The position numbers and the translations under genes were made by a program. A stretch of 39,166 nt of DNA from Hondaea fermentalgiana (lineage: Eukaryota; Sar; Bigyra; Thraustochytrida; Thraustochytriidae), in contig NPFB01000154.1 of NCBI GenBank assembly GCA_014084085.1, forward strand, positions 241,333 through 280,498. Reading direction: 5' to 3'. Position 1 is the first letter of the stretch. Every line of letters starts with the position of its first letter. Positions 16,722 through 25,937 of the stretch are shown one piece after another. The notes beneath the pieces are model-generated. The model had not been told where the DNA came from and ran no database searches. It worked only from the letters and a program-made list of their open reading frames with translations.

Positions 16722-18893
16722 TCATCCCACTCTACCTCGCTTCGAAGACGAGGAGGAGGAGGAGGCAGGCCAGCCGACCTGGATTTCATGGTGAAGAGTG
16801 CCATTAATCCGAACCTTGGCTTGTATCCGCCCCGTCAGCTCCCTCACTTGGTAGCGGATCTGAAGGATTTTATTGGTCATCTGCGGGTAACATGGGTCCC
16901 CAAAGATTTCAACGAGGCTCTCATTTGTGTCAATTGACAGCGTACGGCCGCCACACTGACGGACACGGTCCTCTATGATACTCTGCACATTGAACTGCTT
17001 GCTCGTATCGGTCGGATGCCCGTAAATCGCAGCGTGGATGAGAATCGAAGGCGTCACGGGCCGCGCATCCACGTGCGCGCTTTCGCGAAAACAGTAACTT
17101 GGGTCCGTCTGCAACTTGATCTCTCGCAGAATGCCATTGGCACGGAGCTCCACGTGAAGCAAGAGGTCCTGCGCTCCGAATCGCGCCTTCCAAGCATCTG
17201 CATTGGCAATGGGGGCTAGCGCGTCAAAGACGTTCTCGCCAGCACGAAACTCAAGTCGATCCCCGCCTTCTGCAGCAATGATCGCTCGCACGTAGTCAGA
17301 GACATCCAACGTCAAGTCGTCAACATCGTGCACAGACGTCCGTCTGCGTCGCCCTCGCCGGGATTCCCCTTGCTGGGCGCCCATGATCAGAACGGGAACT
17401 TTGTTGTCCGTTTTCCTGACCGTGTTGCGCCCGAGTGTGGACTTGGGAGACAGTTTCGCCCCGTTAATGACCAAATTTGGACCGACGATTGGCGCTGCGA
17501 CATGAACGGCGTTCACCAAATGACCATGCGCCTCGGGGGCAAGAATCTCACCCTCGCGTGCGTCTACCTTGAACGTGACTTTAAAGACGCGCTCAATCGC
17601 TTTTGTCGGGTCACCGAAAATATCGTTCAGGAGGTCTTCAGGCGTGAGTCGCAGATACTGTCCACGGCCGCGCAGATCCACCAGTCCTTGCACCTTTTCC
17701 GTCACATTAAAGGAGCGTAGAAAGTCGTGCGAGTGGCCGTACAGAGCCTTGATGATCGTCAAACGCGACCGGACGCTAGGCGACTGACCGGCGACGGCTG
17801 TACGCTTTGTTGATGCGACAGGCGGAACCTCGATGACGATCGGTTCACTCAAACCAAAGTCATCCTCATCCATGATACGAGCAGACACTTCTCCAATGGC
17901 GCCTTGCAGACAATACCGAATGCGAAGGAACTTGGCCTCCCCGGGACAAGGGTCTAATGGTTCATTGCAGCGCGGAGCAAGCAATTCGAGCACGTTGACG
18001 TCGTCTGGAACGAATATTCGCATCCCTCCGTACGTACTTAGGATCTCCTGCAGGGGCAAGCGGACGTCCCGGGCTTTGTCCGGTTCGGTACGATGGCCAA
18101 TCATTGCTACGAGAATCGAGAGTGGCGCCTTTGAGAGAGACATAAGCGCCTGAAAGGACTCCTTTAGCCAGAGTCTCCGACCGGGTGCCTGCTCAGCAAT
18201 ATTGATCCCAAACGTGGGTTCCAGGATGTTGGCAATAATTTCAGTGCTCAAAGGGTCTTTTTTAAGCATGCCTTTTTGCTCGCGGCGCAACCAAACCTGT
18301 CTTGCACGCTCCAGCACGACCGTGTCCGCAGCCTCCAAGTTAGTTCGTTGCTCGAGACGCTTACTCGCTTCGACAATCTCGTCGTGAGTCAGCTTGTGAA
18401 TCTTCGCCTCCTCCTCCTCTTCGTCGGGATTGTCAAGCTGGATCTCGTGAACCTCTGTGTACGGTTCTTCGAAGCGACCGTAAGTCAGCTTGCCAAATTT
18501 GGTGACGATTCGGTTGTGACCTTTGCACAGGTCTGTGCGCCCCACACGTCGTCTCTCGCAACGACGCGACGCCCCGTTCAACTTTATTCTTGCAGCGCAA
18601 AGTGGGTATGGTAGCTTGTCGGCAATAAGAGGATGTGGCGTTGGGATGGACAGCGCCGACGGCGGCGGAACATTATACTCGCAGAGCGGACACTGCTGAT
18701 ACATGTACCTCGATGGTTGAGATGGAAAGGAGATGAGCTTGCCGCAATTTCGACATCGTTCTGAAGCCTTGAGCTCAGATACTTGTCTTCGCAATGACGT
18801 ATCTCCTCTCGCCTGCCTTCGATTGGCCCTTCGCGTCCGCTGCTCTTGCGCGACCTTGCTTTCAGGCCTCCTCAGCTGCAATTCTTCAGCCAT
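16722..18893 (-). CDS. Zinc-ribbon protein with four tandem DUF3395-like modules
   Basis: A 723-residue single-exon protein starting at the ATG at 18893. After a basic N-terminus come a four-Cys zinc ribbon (C47, C50, C68, C71) and a second Cys/His cluster (C99, C112, C123, H126). An acidic helix follows near 150-165. Four repeated beta-rich modules lie at about 251-356, 374-469, 496-610 and 613-708. The pattern is I-x-A-x-YGH..., DVxxxxQ, a Leu/Val strand, then FGDPCxxxxKxLxIRYxxxGxxxEV. This is the pattern of DUF3395, the C-terminal domain of DNAJC11-type proteins. Modules 1 and 4 are clearest (DPCPGEAKFLRIRY; FGDPCYPQMTNKILQIRY); module 3 is most diverged. No J domain is present, so it is not a DNAJC11 orthologue. 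Function is unknown; repeated DUF3395-like folds suggest a binding platform. The C-terminal Ser run ends in KRGRVG. Confidence 0.85.
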   Translation of the reverse strand: MAEELQLRRPESKVAQEQRTRRANRRQARGDTSLRRQVSELKASERCRNCGKLISFPSQPSRYMYQQCPLCEYNVPPPSALSIPTPHPLIADKLPYPLCAARIKLNGASRRCERRRVGRTDLCKGHNRIVTKFGKLTYGRFEEPYTEVHEIQLDNPDEEEEEAKIHKLTHDEIVEASKRLEQRTNLEAADTVVLERARQVWLRREQKGMLKKDPLSTEIIANILEPTFGINIAEQAPGRRLWLKESFQALMSLSKAPLSILVAMIGHRTEPDKARDVRLPLQEILSTYGGMRIFVPDDVNVLELLAPRCNEPLDPCPGEAKFLRIRYCLQGAIGEVSARIMDEDDFGLSEPIVIEVPPVASTKRTAVAGQSPSVRSRLTIIKALYGHSHDFLRSFNVTEKVQGLVDLRGRGQYLRLTPEDLLNDIFGDPTKAIERVFKVTFKVDAREGEILAPEAHGHLVNAVHVAAPIVGPNLVINGAKLSPKSTLGRNTVRKTDNKVPVLIMGAQQGESRRGRRRRTSVHDVDDLTLDVSDYVRAIIAAEGGDRLEFRAGENVFDALAPIANADAWKARFGAQDLLLHVELRANGILREIKLQTDPSYCFRESAHVDARPVTPSILIHAAIYGHPTDTSKQFNVQSIIEDRVRQCGGRTLSIDTNESLVEIFGDPCYPQMTNKILQIRYQVRELTGRIQAKVRINGTLHHEIQVGWPASSSSSSSKRGRVG

Positions 18894-19370
18894 GCTGCTT
18901 TTCGTCTCCTCACGCGGTCGACCCGCCTAACCCCACCGAGTCTCGTCGTGCAACGTAGAATTGCTTGCTTGGCAGCACCACGCGTTGGGGTCAGCTTGTC
19001 AATCGGCGCGGAGTTCCGGATCCTCTCGCCAACCTCGAGCCAAGTCAAGCCAACCAAGAGGAGACGCAAAGGGAAAAGAAAAAGAGTAAATAGAAAAGCC
19101 GAGCTCGAACTTTAAGCTTAGACTATCGCAAATGCATGACGAGTCGACGTACCTAAGGCGCGCATTCGGTGCGGACCGATCGAGCACCAGGCTGCCGAGT
19201 GAGACCGTGGGAATACAAGAGTAAAAGTATACATACAGAAGTGAAAATATATGCGACTCTGCCTTGGGGGCCAAGCGAAGTGGTCTTCGGGAAAAAAAAA
19301 AAAAAAGTGTAACGGATAGGCCAAGTCATGCATACATCTTTACGTGCTATAAGGGACGACCTAACCTAAC
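18894..19370. other. Spacer with A15 tract and TTAGG-like duplet
   Basis: About 480 bp between the DUF3395-like gene (5' side) and the FOP-like gene (3' side), both minus. It contains a run of about 15 A at 19290-19305 and CCTAACCTAACC at about 19360-19371 beside the FOP-like stop codon. No gene is supported. Confidence 0.55.
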
Positions 19371-22300
19371 CTATCCGAAGACATCATCACACGCCGATTC
19401 GAGCGTGTGATCGTCTACGCCGTGCTCCACAGTTTCCACGATTTGCTCATCGAGATCAATTTTAATGTGTGCGGTTGGCGCGTCATCATGCTCTACAGAA
19501 ACAAGATCTGATGTGCCCGACTTTGCAGAAAGAGCGCTCTCAACGGAGGAAACGCTTTCGACCTCGGACGGAATGCTCATCTGTTCGTCGCCGTCCAGGT
19601 CCAGGTCATCGCCCTGCGCTTCGTCTTCTTCTTCGCCACCTGACCCCTCTTCAAAGTCTTCCTCGAAATCCTCCCCGTAATCTTCTTCATCCTCATCTTC
19701 ATCCTCGTCCTCGCCCTCGCCCTCGCCATCGTCTCCGAAATCTTTCTCGTTATCCTCGTCACCAGACAAGTCATGGCTCTTTTCACCAAACACATCTTCA
19801 AGCTCACTATGATCATCGTTTTCGACAACAATGTCTTCTGACGTGCTGAGGTTGTCAAGAGCATCCTCATCATCAGACTTGACGTCGTGGCCGTCCTCAG
19901 CATCGTCTCCTTCGCCTGAGTTGTCTAGCTCATCCATTTCGACTTCACCTTTGCGTCCAAGGAGGCCCACATTCTCCTCGTTCAGTTCCTCAGACCCCAT
20001 CTGAGTAGAAGCGCCGGTTTTGGCCGTAGAAGGTGCTCCAGAGAGATTGATGCCGACGTCCTCGTCGGAATTGAACGATGCGTCGAACGAGAAACCGCTT
20101 TGTTCGTCTTCATTGGGAGAAGTGATTCCTTGGCGGGGGGGCGATTCGACCGGAGACATGAGCCCAGCAGACTCCACCAAGGAAGACGAGCCAGCTCCTG
20201 CAAGACCAGCAGAAGTGTCGTTTCGCGTGTCTCCTTCGATTTTGGAAACTTCATTGCCAAAATCTTCCTCTTTCTCTTGATCCATCGAAGCGTCTTCTTG
20301 CCCCTTGTCCTGGTCAGCCATGCTTGATTCGCTAGACTCATCGTCTTGCGAAAACGAATGTGATTCTCCGTTTGCCACATCTTGATCATCCTGAGCATGT
20401 TCATCGATATCAGAAACGTCGTTGCCGAGGTCTTCCTCCTCCTCTTGGGCCATCAAAGCGTCTTCCTGCTCCTTGTTCTGGTCAGCCATGCTAAATTCGC
20501 TAGACTCATCGTGTTGTGAGATTGAATGAGAGTCCCCATGTGACATCTCTTGGTCATCGTGGGCATATTCATCGATCTCAGAAACGTCGTTGCCGAGAAC
20601 CTCCTCTTCATCTTGGTTCATCAAAGCGTCTTCTTGCTCCTTGTCCTGGTCATCGATACCGAATTCACTGGACTGTTCATTTTGTGAGATCGAATGAGAA
20701 TTTCCAAGTGACATTGAATCCTCATGTGACATCGAATCCTCGTCTTGAACAATGTCAGAAGCTTGGTTTTTCTCTAGACCCCTGTCTTCATCATCATCTT
20801 CATCATCTTCACTCGCGCGCGCGTCTTCTCTTCCCTGATTTGCCACATCGAAATCGTTAGACTCCTCATGTGATGCTGAGAAAAGCCCATCGTGCGACCT
20901 GCTATTTTCGCTATCATTGTCTTCGTCGCTTGCAATACCGTCCACTTCATCGCCAGCATCTTCGGCATCGCTAGCACTGTCTTCTTCATCTTCACCTTCA
21001 TCTTCACTGTTCATTTGTCCCTTTGCGATATCATGCAAATGATCGACAGAAGCTTCGGTCATGGAATGTTCGGCGACACTTTCCTCTCCAGCGTCACTAT
21101 CCTCCTCATTCGCGTTCTCACTGGCTTCAACTCGCCTTGAAGTCGGTTCTTTTGGTGCAAAGGTAACACCAAACGTCTCGTCCTCGGAGTCGAAATCGCT
21201 ATTAAATCCCTCTGGGGATGCAGAAGGTTTCTCGTCCTCAAATGATAAGGCCTCAGATCTACGGGCCGATTGTTTGGTCTGCTCTTCGGACAACGTGGCT
21301 TGATCCGTTGCAACATTCGATGCTCCAAGACTTACACCAAAATCCTCACCGTCGGAATCGAACGAGGCATCGAAACCCTGTGTGGCCAGTGGTGGCACTG
21401 GAGCAGCCGCTGCTTGCGTGCGAACGGGTGACAGCAAAGCTACAGACTGACTATCCTCCTTCTTTGACGAGTGAGACTCATCGTCAAAGTCGCCAACATC
21501 ATTCTCCTCGGTGTCCAAACCCATCAGACCATTGTTGTCAGATACCTCCGAGTCAACTTCGAAGTCGTCAACGTCAGACGCTGCTGAAGCAGAATCAGAA
21601 ACTGAGCCCTCCGCTGCTTTTTCCTGAGCAGACGTGTTTATCATACTACCTTGAGCTGAGCTCCGACTCGCGGGAGACAAGCCTTGATCAACGGCCTTTT
21701 CTTGACTGCTGCTGGTACTCAATCCATCTTCATTGCCGCCGAAACTCTCGGACGAAATGGCGTCGATTGCGCCCAGAGTCTTTGGTCGGTCGGCAAAAGT
21801 CGAGGAATTTGGGCTGGAAGACATCACAGCTTCGTGTGTAGGAGAGCCAAAACTACTCAGAGATTTATCGCTCAAGGTCGAAGGTTTTGCCTCTTTGTGA
21901 GAGAAAACCGCCGAAAACGCAAGGCTCGAGGCGTCTGAGGAATTTTGTTCAAGAGCGGATGGAGCCGCAAGGTCTCTCAATGACCGTGTGCTCGTAGCCC
22001 CGGCGACATCGACCTTGAAAGAGTTTAGTGACTGTCCATCTTCGGCCAAAGGAGACCCCGACAGAGAATCAGCACCAAAAGATTCGACGACTTCCTTACT
22101 TGGAAGAACATGTACGGCTGGAACAGTCTCCGCAGGTGTGGCGAGAGATCCTTCATCAGAGTACTCTTCTGCGTCAACACTATGCGAGTTCAGAGCTTCA
22201 TCGAGTGGGGAAACCACGGAGTCGATTGCAATGGGCCCGCCCAACACATCTCGGCCAGAAGATGCTACTGACTCCGACGATGAAGCGCCCTTGCCTGGAG

Positions 22301-23792
22301 ATTTTGCTTCATGAGGGGATGAAAAGAACGACTGCTCGCCGATTGACCCCAAAGAGCTCTGCTCCAAGTGCAAATTGTGCGTCGTTGCAGCGTGCCCCTC
22401 ATTGTCAGGCGTAGGAGGAGTTGTTGGCTGCTTTTCTGACGGCGAAGGGCCAGAGACATCATGCTCGATTCCTGCCGTCGTGTGCTGAGCAGCACCTTCG
22501 TTGCTCGAGGACGCTACTGCATTGGGCGTTGCAAGACCATGAGACTCGTTTGAGTACGCCGAAGAAGGCGCTGAGTCCACAATGCTGGACAACACTGATT
22601 CACTTTTGAGTGATGCGAGGCCTGGAGATGCCGCATCTGGACTGTTTTGATCCCGTGCGGTAAGAGATTGAGCGGTCTGGCTTTGTTCGGAGGCTGCATC
22701 ATCTTCCTTGTCGTACGACGCAGAGGCACTGAGGCTTGCTGTGGAATGCATCTGATCGACAGCAGGCATGCTACCATCGTTGCTGACCGACTGATTCCCG
22801 ATCTCGTTGCATGCCGAGGGAGAAGAGAGGGACCCATCCCAAATGTCTTTACCGGGTACTTTGTACTCCTTTTGCTCTTCTTCGATGTCCGACCGGCCAG
22901 AGTGCGGCGAGGAGAGGCTCTTGCGACCTCGCGCAAGATTTGGCGAGGTAGCTTCACCAAACGCCTCGGGCAGAACCCGTGACTTTGCGCTCGCAATCTC
23001 GCGCGTCACGGCCTCAGGAAGAGACGCGTTCGCAAGGTTCGCCATCATGACGGGGTTCGAGTCATGAGGCTTCTTGCCATGCAAACCTGTGGAGTTCTGG
23101 GTGCGTGGCGAGGACCCGGGGGACTGTTTGGCCCCGCTGCGGGTCGAGGTACGCCCCGACCCCCCGGAGCGCGGCGACCTGGCTGAGCGTGGCGAGCGTG
23201 GCGAGCGCAGCGAAGAGACAGAGGTCGACGAGGGCTTTGCCGGAGATCGCGGTGATACATTTGCAGACCCGGGACTCTTTGGCGTTCTACGCCCTCCAGA
23301 GTTGGGTTCCCGTGACCTCATGCCAGAAGCGCGACGATCGCCCATCGGCTTTGGCTCTGCGAGGCGTTCCAAGAGAAGATCCAGGAGAATTGGTCGTTCC
23401 GCCTCACGCGTTGAGGTCGATGCGAAACCGAGGTCTCGGGACAGCTGCTGACGACCAGGATATTCTGCCTGGGTCCAGGTCGCCTCGGGCATAAAGACCG
23501 AAAGGGTTCTGTCGAGTTCATAGAACTCAAAGAACTCATGCATGAGCGCGAGCAATAGCTTGCTCTCAGGGGAGCTTTTGATTTTCTGCACACGATAATT
23601 TTCCAAATATACGCCGTTTGCGCGTTCCTGCTCATCGAGAGCCGTAAAGACGGCTGCGCGAAGTTGAGCCCGGATCGTCCCAAGGACCCCCTTCGCCTCC
23701 AACGTTCGGGACACGATATGTTTGAGCTGGTCCAGCTGTTTCTCCTCCTCATGCTCGCCCTCGGGCATCGTCTCTTGACCATCCTGCTGCAT
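19371..23792 (-). CDS. FOP-like: FOP/CEP43-like protein with N-terminal LisH/FOP dimerisation domain and long acidic tail
   Basis: I place the start at the ATG at 23792 (MQQDGQETMPEG), giving 1473 residues. The frame stays open to another ATG at 24107, but those 105 extra residues are Arg/Ala-rich and look like untranslated leader. Residues 20-106 match the FOP (FGFR1OP/CEP43) dimerisation domain containing a LisH motif: IVSRTLEAKGVLGTIRAQLR, AAVFTALDEQE, then HEFFEFYELDRTLSVFMPEA, followed by a LLLDLLLERL helix. In animals FOP sits at centrioles and basal bodies and is needed for ciliogenesis; plant relatives organise microtubules. The remaining 1300 residues are disordered, first Ser/Pro/Arg-rich, then Ser/Asp/Glu-rich, with three 56-residue tandem repeats and three copies of a GFxxxFDSDxEDxGVxL-type motif. 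The family's usual length is about 400 residues, so the acidic tail is the unusual part. Confidence 0.85.
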   Translation of the reverse strand: MQQDGQETMPEGEHEEEKQLDQLKHIVSRTLEAKGVLGTIRAQLRAAVFTALDEQERANGVYLENYRVQKIKSSPESKLLLALMHEFFEFYELDRTLSVFMPEATWTQAEYPGRQQLSRDLGFASTSTREAERPILLDLLLERLAEPKPMGDRRASGMRSREPNSGGRRTPKSPGSANVSPRSPAKPSSTSVSSLRSPRSPRSARSPRSGGSGRTSTRSGAKQSPGSSPRTQNSTGLHGKKPHDSNPVMMANLANASLPEAVTREIASAKSRVLPEAFGEATSPNLARGRKSLSSPHSGRSDIEEEQKEYKVPGKDIWDGSLSSPSACNEIGNQSVSNDGSMPAVDQMHSTASLSASASYDKEDDAASEQSQTAQSLTARDQNSPDAASPGLASLKSESVLSSIVDSAPSSAYSNESHGLATPNAVASSSNEGAAQHTTAGIEHDVSGPSPSEKQPTTPPTPDNEGHAATTHNLHLEQSSLGSIGEQSFFSSPHEAKSPGKGASSSESVASSGRDVLGGPIAIDSVVSPLDEALNSHSVDAEEYSDEGSLATPAETVPAVHVLPSKEVVESFGADSLSGSPLAEDGQSLNSFKVDVAGATSTRSLRDLAAPSALEQNSSDASSLAFSAVFSHKEAKPSTLSDKSLSSFGSPTHEAVMSSSPNSSTFADRPKTLGAIDAISSESFGGNEDGLSTSSSQEKAVDQGLSPASRSSAQGSMINTSAQEKAAEGSVSDSASAASDVDDFEVDSEVSDNNGLMGLDTEENDVGDFDDESHSSKKEDSQSVALLSPVRTQAAAAPVPPLATQGFDASFDSDGEDFGVSLGASNVATDQATLSEEQTKQSARRSEALSFEDEKPSASPEGFNSDFDSEDETFGVTFAPKEPTSRRVEASENANEEDSDAGEESVAEHSMTEASVDHLHDIAKGQMNSEDEGEDEEDSASDAEDAGDEVDGIASDEDNDSENSRSHDGLFSASHEESNDFDVANQGREDARASEDDEDDDEDRGLEKNQASDIVQDEDSMSHEDSMSLGNSHSISQNEQSSEFGIDDQDKEQEDALMNQDEEEVLGNDVSEIDEYAHDDQEMSHGDSHSISQHDESSEFSMADQNKEQEDALMAQEEEEDLGNDVSDIDEHAQDDQDVANGESHSFSQDDESSESSMADQDKGQEDASMDQEKEEDFGNEVSKIEGDTRNDTSAGLAGAGSSSLVESAGLMSPVESPPRQGITSPNEDEQSGFSFDASFNSDEDVGINLSGAPSTAKTGASTQMGSEELNEENVGLLGRKGEVEMDELDNSGEGDDAEDGHDVKSDDEDALDNLSTSEDIVVENDDHSELEDVFGEKSHDLSGDEDNEKDFGDDGEGEGEDEDEDEDEEDYGEDFEEDFEEGSGGEEEDEAQGDDLDLDGDEQMSIPSEVESVSSVESALSAKSGTSDLVSVEHDDAPTAHIKIDLDEQIVETVEHGVDDHTLESACDDVFG
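20206..20705 (-). repeat. 168-bp coding tandem repeat, three units
   Basis: Three head-to-tail units of 56 codons (the last truncated) in the FOP-like gene. Each runs from GxSHSxSQxxESSExxxxDQ through EQEDALM to GNDVSxIDExAxDDQ. Frame is kept, so copy number can change without disrupting the protein. Divergence between units is modest, indicating recent duplication or continued homogenisation. Confidence 0.85.
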
Positions 23793-24504
23793 CGTGCCTG
23801 CGCTCTTTCGCGCAGCGTCGCGCAGCGCCGCTTGCCTTGCCTTGCCCTTCGCCCTCGAAGTTCCCCGGCCCAGACCGTCCGTCCGTTCGATCCTCCGGGC
23901 GCTCTTGCGCTCGTCCGTTCGAGCTTTGCCGCGGTGGCACCCGCCGGCCGGCCGGCCGCGCGCTGCGCCTCGACCTCGCGCCTGCGTCGCGAGCAAGCGT
24001 AGCGGGCACGCGGCGACGCTGCGCGCTTGCGGATTGCTGGCACCCTTTTCGCGCGCAGGCTGGCGCTGCCTGAGGTAGTTGGCGACAGGCAATCCCTCGC
24101 GCATCATAACTGACCGTGACCGTTTCGGGCGTAGAACGGACTACCGGCCGCCTACCGGCCATTCTTCGGCAACGCAAAGTCTGCCGTCGGGGTGGGTGGC
24201 ACTGGCACTCCACTTCGCAGCCTCGCCGTCTGTCGTGAGGCATTATGGCGCCCGCCTGGTGAATTTGCACATTTGGTGAAAGCTCGCTTGGTCGACTCGC
24301 CTTCGACGAAAAGTCTTGCTGCAACAAACAGAGAAGAGCTGTATCATTGCTGTTTGTGTGTGAGTGTGCGGCATTCACCAAGAAATTGTTTGGCCTGGGC
24401 TTGGCTTGACGTGTCGTGGCAAGGCAAGGTGTGACCCAATTTAGAATTCTGAAGAAAGCTCCGTGCTAAAAGCAGATAGTTACTTAACAAATGGGTGTAG
24501 GCTA
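23793..24504. promoter_or_regulatory. 5' flank of FOP-like gene and 3' flank of the 170-residue gene
   Basis: About 700 bp holding the probable promoter and leader of the FOP-like gene. Close to the ATG, the minus strand has three GCAAG-type pentamers (about 23831-23846). An in-frame upstream ATG at 24107 would add 105 Arg/Ala-rich residues. No separate gene is supported. Confidence 0.45.
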
Positions 24505-25017
24505 TTAGTACGTACTCATTTGGCGAATCGCGTGTCGTGGTCGACCTGGACGATCAGCTGCAGTGCGCTTCTGTGAAGAGGAATGAACTTTTGATGCCGG
24601 CTTGGCTGATCTTCTCGAGCTCAATGATGATACGGGGCCCTCATGGATAGACGACGAAGATGGTGACGTGGATAATTTTCGAGCTTCAGACGTTGACGTG
24701 CTGGCCTTGGAGAGCGAGGAAACTCCCCGATATGATTTTCCAAGACCACGAGAGCGTGGCGGGGAGTGCTGTTTGACGTCTTCTTCACGAAGATCATCTC
24801 CCGTGGTATTTCCCTCGTCATCCGCGCTCGACTGCTGTGCTTTAAGCGCCGCGACGAGGGCTGCAAAGCGATCGTCCAGCTCTGCACTCAGCGCAGCCGC
24901 TTGCGCGTTCCCCATGGGCAGCCGCGCCGTCTGTAAGGCCTCCGCCTGCCACGAGGCCACACGCAGCTCGGCACGCCGCACGCTTAGCGCTCGAGCCTGC
25001 GCGCCGGCCCCGTCCAT
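24505..25017 (-). CDS. Small unrecognised protein, helical N-terminus and Ser-rich tail
   Basis: A 170-residue frame from the ATG at 25017 to a TAA. The N-terminal 65 residues are Ala/Leu/Arg-rich and likely helical (AELRVASWQAEALQ, LDDRFAALVAALKAQQ), a possible coiled coil. The remainder is Ser/Arg/Lys-rich and probably disordered (SLSKASTSTSEARK, SSLSSRRSAKPASK). I recognise no family. A plus-strand frame overlaps it (24602-25039), but its composition is less protein-like. It is divergent from the RhoGEF gene. Moderate confidence. Confidence 0.55.
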   Translation of the reverse strand: MDGAGAQARALSVRRAELRVASWQAEALQTARLPMGNAQAAALSAELDDRFAALVAALKAQQSSADDEGNTTGDDLREEDVKQHSPPRSRGLGKSYRGVSSLSKASTSTSEARKLSTSPSSSSIHEGPVSSLSSRRSAKPASKVHSSSQKRTAADRPGRPRHAIRQMSTY

Positions 25018-25937
25018 GCTGCTATACGACGCGTCGTAGCTCCTTCGCTAACTCGTTTGCTTCTCTCCCATTGCGAGTTGAGTAAGTTGGCGGCGGTCAG
25101 CTTAGCGCGAGCGAGAACGCTGTTTTGGCTACTCCTAGGGTTTATCTACCTTGGTGTCTACATCTATCCGGTGGCACGTGCAGGTGCCATCTGTGCCAGT
25201 AAAAAGAGGGTGTACCCTAGAAATTAAGTCTCGTCGAGATCAGGGTGGCGAGACCCGAGCTTGTATCTCTCGCCTTTCGAGGGCGCAAAGGATTCCGTAG
25301 GAAGAATGTCGTCGCTCGTTGGCCGCTGACCATTTTTCAGTAGCCATACTAGGGTATTACTTATTTTTGTCGAATTGAACGTCTGACAGCGCCTGCTTAC
25401 TTTGAAAACCAATGATTCATTGTAGCGTCCGAGGTCGACACCGACGATAGAAAGTCCAATTCGATGCTGCAAACATGTTTTAGAAAGCTCGCCGGCATTT
25501 GATGCGGGAGGCCATCCTTCTTTTGCTTCATCTTGTCCGCCATCAACCAAGTCTTGATGGACACATCATCGACTCCGTAAATCCAACGTGAAGTAAGGTG
25601 TAGTCATCGTCGCGCATCGATCGAAAACCCTCCAGAATTGAGAATTGGAAGCCTCATGGGCGTCGAGCTTTCGTCATCCGCGCTCAAGCCGGGTCGGCTG
25701 CTTAGGTCAATCACGGTCACCACTATTTTAGTGAGAGAGTGCTGGCTCCTCACAATGCACAGCTTTGACGCGGCGGCCTCGAGAGACGCCAGCAATCACA
25801 GAAGCGGTCGGAGCAAAACCAGCCTTGCCTAGGTGACTTGCTGGCTGACCGACTAGCGTCGCCGCCAAGGCTCTGTGGCTTCGCAGCAGCGCTCACGATC
25901 AGCAACATCAGGTTGTACGACACGGGCAAATCGAGAG
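25018..25937. other. 920-bp interval, possibly holding a spliced minus-strand gene
   Basis: No ATG-initiated open frame of convincing quality is seen. On the minus strand two protein-like stretches occur in different frames around 25224-25610. One contains GLSIVGVDLGRYNESLVFK and the other LMADKMKQKKDGLPHQ. A GTAAGC donor lies near 25399, with a CTAG acceptor about 50 bases further along the minus strand. That could mean a short spliced gene, but no exon chain or start could be fixed. The right part must also contain the promoter of the RhoGEF gene. Confidence 0.35.

Noticed and set aside
15747..16804. Several overlapping Arg/Ala/Ser-rich frames on both strands
   Set aside because: They occupy tandem repeats, overlap each other and the end of the DUF3395-like gene, and show no domain or conserved motif.
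19360..19371. Telomere-like CCTAACCTAACC
   Set aside because: Only two units, internal to the window and next to a stop codon. Too short to be a telomere or an interstitial telomeric array.
20206..20705. CRISPR-like or transposon-derived repeat
   Set aside because: The 168-bp units are contiguous, in frame and coding, with no spacers, terminal inverted repeats or target-site duplications.
23793..24107. N-terminal extension of the FOP-like protein from the ATG at 24107
   Set aside because: The extra 105 residues are Arg/Ala-rich with the composition of GC-rich leader DNA, and the FOP domain begins 20 residues after the ATG at 23792, as usual for the family.
25382..25399. An 18-base GTAAGC...CAG segment as a mini-intron
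   Set aside because: Far below workable spliceosomal intron length. Its length is a multiple of three and the frame is open through it, so nothing requires splicing.
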